The notes under the pieces are model-generated. The model saw only the letters and a program-made list of their open reading frames with translations. It ran no database searches and had not been told where the DNA came from. From contig JACDAK010000070.1 of the NCBI GenBank assembly GCA_013695495.1, forward strand, positions 1-6,158: a stretch of DNA of 6,158 nucleotides, read 5' to 3'. Shown piece after piece: positions 5,668 to 6,158 of this stretch (positions are counted from its first letter, which is position 1; every line of letters begins with the position of its first letter). The position numbers were made by a program, and so were the translations under genes. Source of the stretch: Blastocatellia bacterium (GTDB lineage Bacteria; Acidobacteriota; Blastocatellia; Pyrinomonadales; Pyrinomonadaceae).

Positions 5668-6158
5668 TTAAGCGAACGCCCGTGTAAACAGCGCATCGGT
5701 CGCCATCTTTCGATTAATATTTACCGTGAGATTTTGCCGAAGTAAGTCGATCTCTCTCATAAAACCGGCCAACCGGCGCGAATCCGCGCGGGCTGCGTGC
5801 TCCGCAAGCTTTTCAGCGATATCCACATTCTTGATACGCTCCAAAGAGCTGCCAAGTCCTACAAGCCATACATCTCGAACGGCCGTTTCTAAAACCCCGA
5901 GCATCTCTTCGAAATCGTTTTTGTGCTTGGGATCATTTAGCATCTCCGCTTCTTTCAGCAGCCCCGCCAGGTCCGAACCGTCTACGATCTTTTCTAGTAT
6001 CACGATCACGTGTTCCCGCATCGCTCTATATCGCGCAAGGTCTAACAGCAACGCACGTCCAATGCTGCCGCCGCTCAAAAGTGCGGCAAGCTTCGCATCC
6101 TCACCCGTGAAAACGCTCCGCGACACCAAATGCTCACGCACCTCTTGCATCTCAACCG
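5668..6158 (-). CDS. holB: DNA polymerase III subunit delta-prime, C-terminal part (5' end missing)
   Basis: Delta-prime is the non-catalytic AAA+ stator of the clamp-loader complex that loads the sliding clamp during replication. The frame is open to the window edge (GTT GAG precede the ATG at 6150), so that ATG is most likely internal and the ATPase-like N-terminal domains lie beyond 6158. The 162 visible residues match the helical C-terminal region. There is a small helical bundle with LSGGSIGRALLLD (the 'GS-GRA' motif at the end of the AAA lid), then a collar domain with a long Leu-rich helical stretch, ending in LTVNINRKMATDALFTR, the usual 'N-N-R-A-DAL' ending of delta-prime proteins. 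The stop is TAA at 5668. No other clamp-loader genes are visible. The call rests on the C-terminal pattern only; a related AAA+ clamp-loader protein is the main alternative. Confidence 0.82.
   Translation of the reverse strand, partial: VEMQEVREHLVSRSVFTGEDAKLAALLSGGSIGRALLLDLARYRAMREHVIVILEKIVDGSDLAGLLKEAEMLNDPKHKNDFEEMLGVLETAVRDVWLVGLGSSLERIKNVDIAEKLAEHAARADSRRLAGFMREIDLLRQNLTVNINRKMATDALFTRAFA

Noticed and set aside
1..6158. CRISPR, tRNA, insertion sequence, toxin-antitoxin or defence system
   Set aside because: I saw no repeat-spacer pattern, cloverleaf, transposase motif or paired small toxin-antitoxin genes on either strand.

Overview
This window looks like bacterial chromosome from a Gram-negative organism. 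My best guess at lineage is Acidobacteriota, class Blastocatellia (Pyrinomonadales-like). That is an inference from three things: the dxr-rseP-ispG order, moderately high GC, and small secreted proteins built from TonB C-terminal-like domains that carry a 'GGVLNGKA..(L/M)PRPEY' lead-in. No rRNA or other phylogenetic marker is present to confirm it.

Positions 1-3375, plus strand, form a tight isoprenoid and membrane-protease operon. It holds the 3' two thirds of dxr (second step of the MEP pathway), then rseP (site-2 intramembrane zinc protease), then ispG (HMBPP synthase, a 4Fe-4S enzyme of the MEP pathway). dxr and rseP are 78 bases apart, and rseP and ispG only 3. All catalytic residues that fall inside the window are intact.

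Positions 3368-5568, minus strand, form an accessory envelope cluster. In transcription order it contains a secreted protein with two tandem TonB_C-like domains, a short decayed tail of another TonB_C domain, a DUF2752 membrane protein with a conserved Cys cluster, and a secreted protein with one TonB_C-like domain plus an unrecognised C-terminal half. The last gene converges on ispG and the two overlap by 8 bases at their stop codons, with no room for a separate terminator.

Positions 5668-6158, minus strand, hold the C-terminal part of the DNA polymerase III delta-prime subunit (holB). Its 5' end lies outside the window.

The housekeeping genes are ordinary. The most informative unannotated item is the gene relic at about 4739-4819: 26 sense codons whose last 17 or so match the end of a TonB_C repeat. 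Next is a CXXCH motif in the 3368-4219 protein, built around the His that the neighbouring TonB_C repeats share. I see no tRNA, rRNA, CRISPR array, insertion sequence, or phage or defence gene. No stretch longer than 300 bases lacks a gene.
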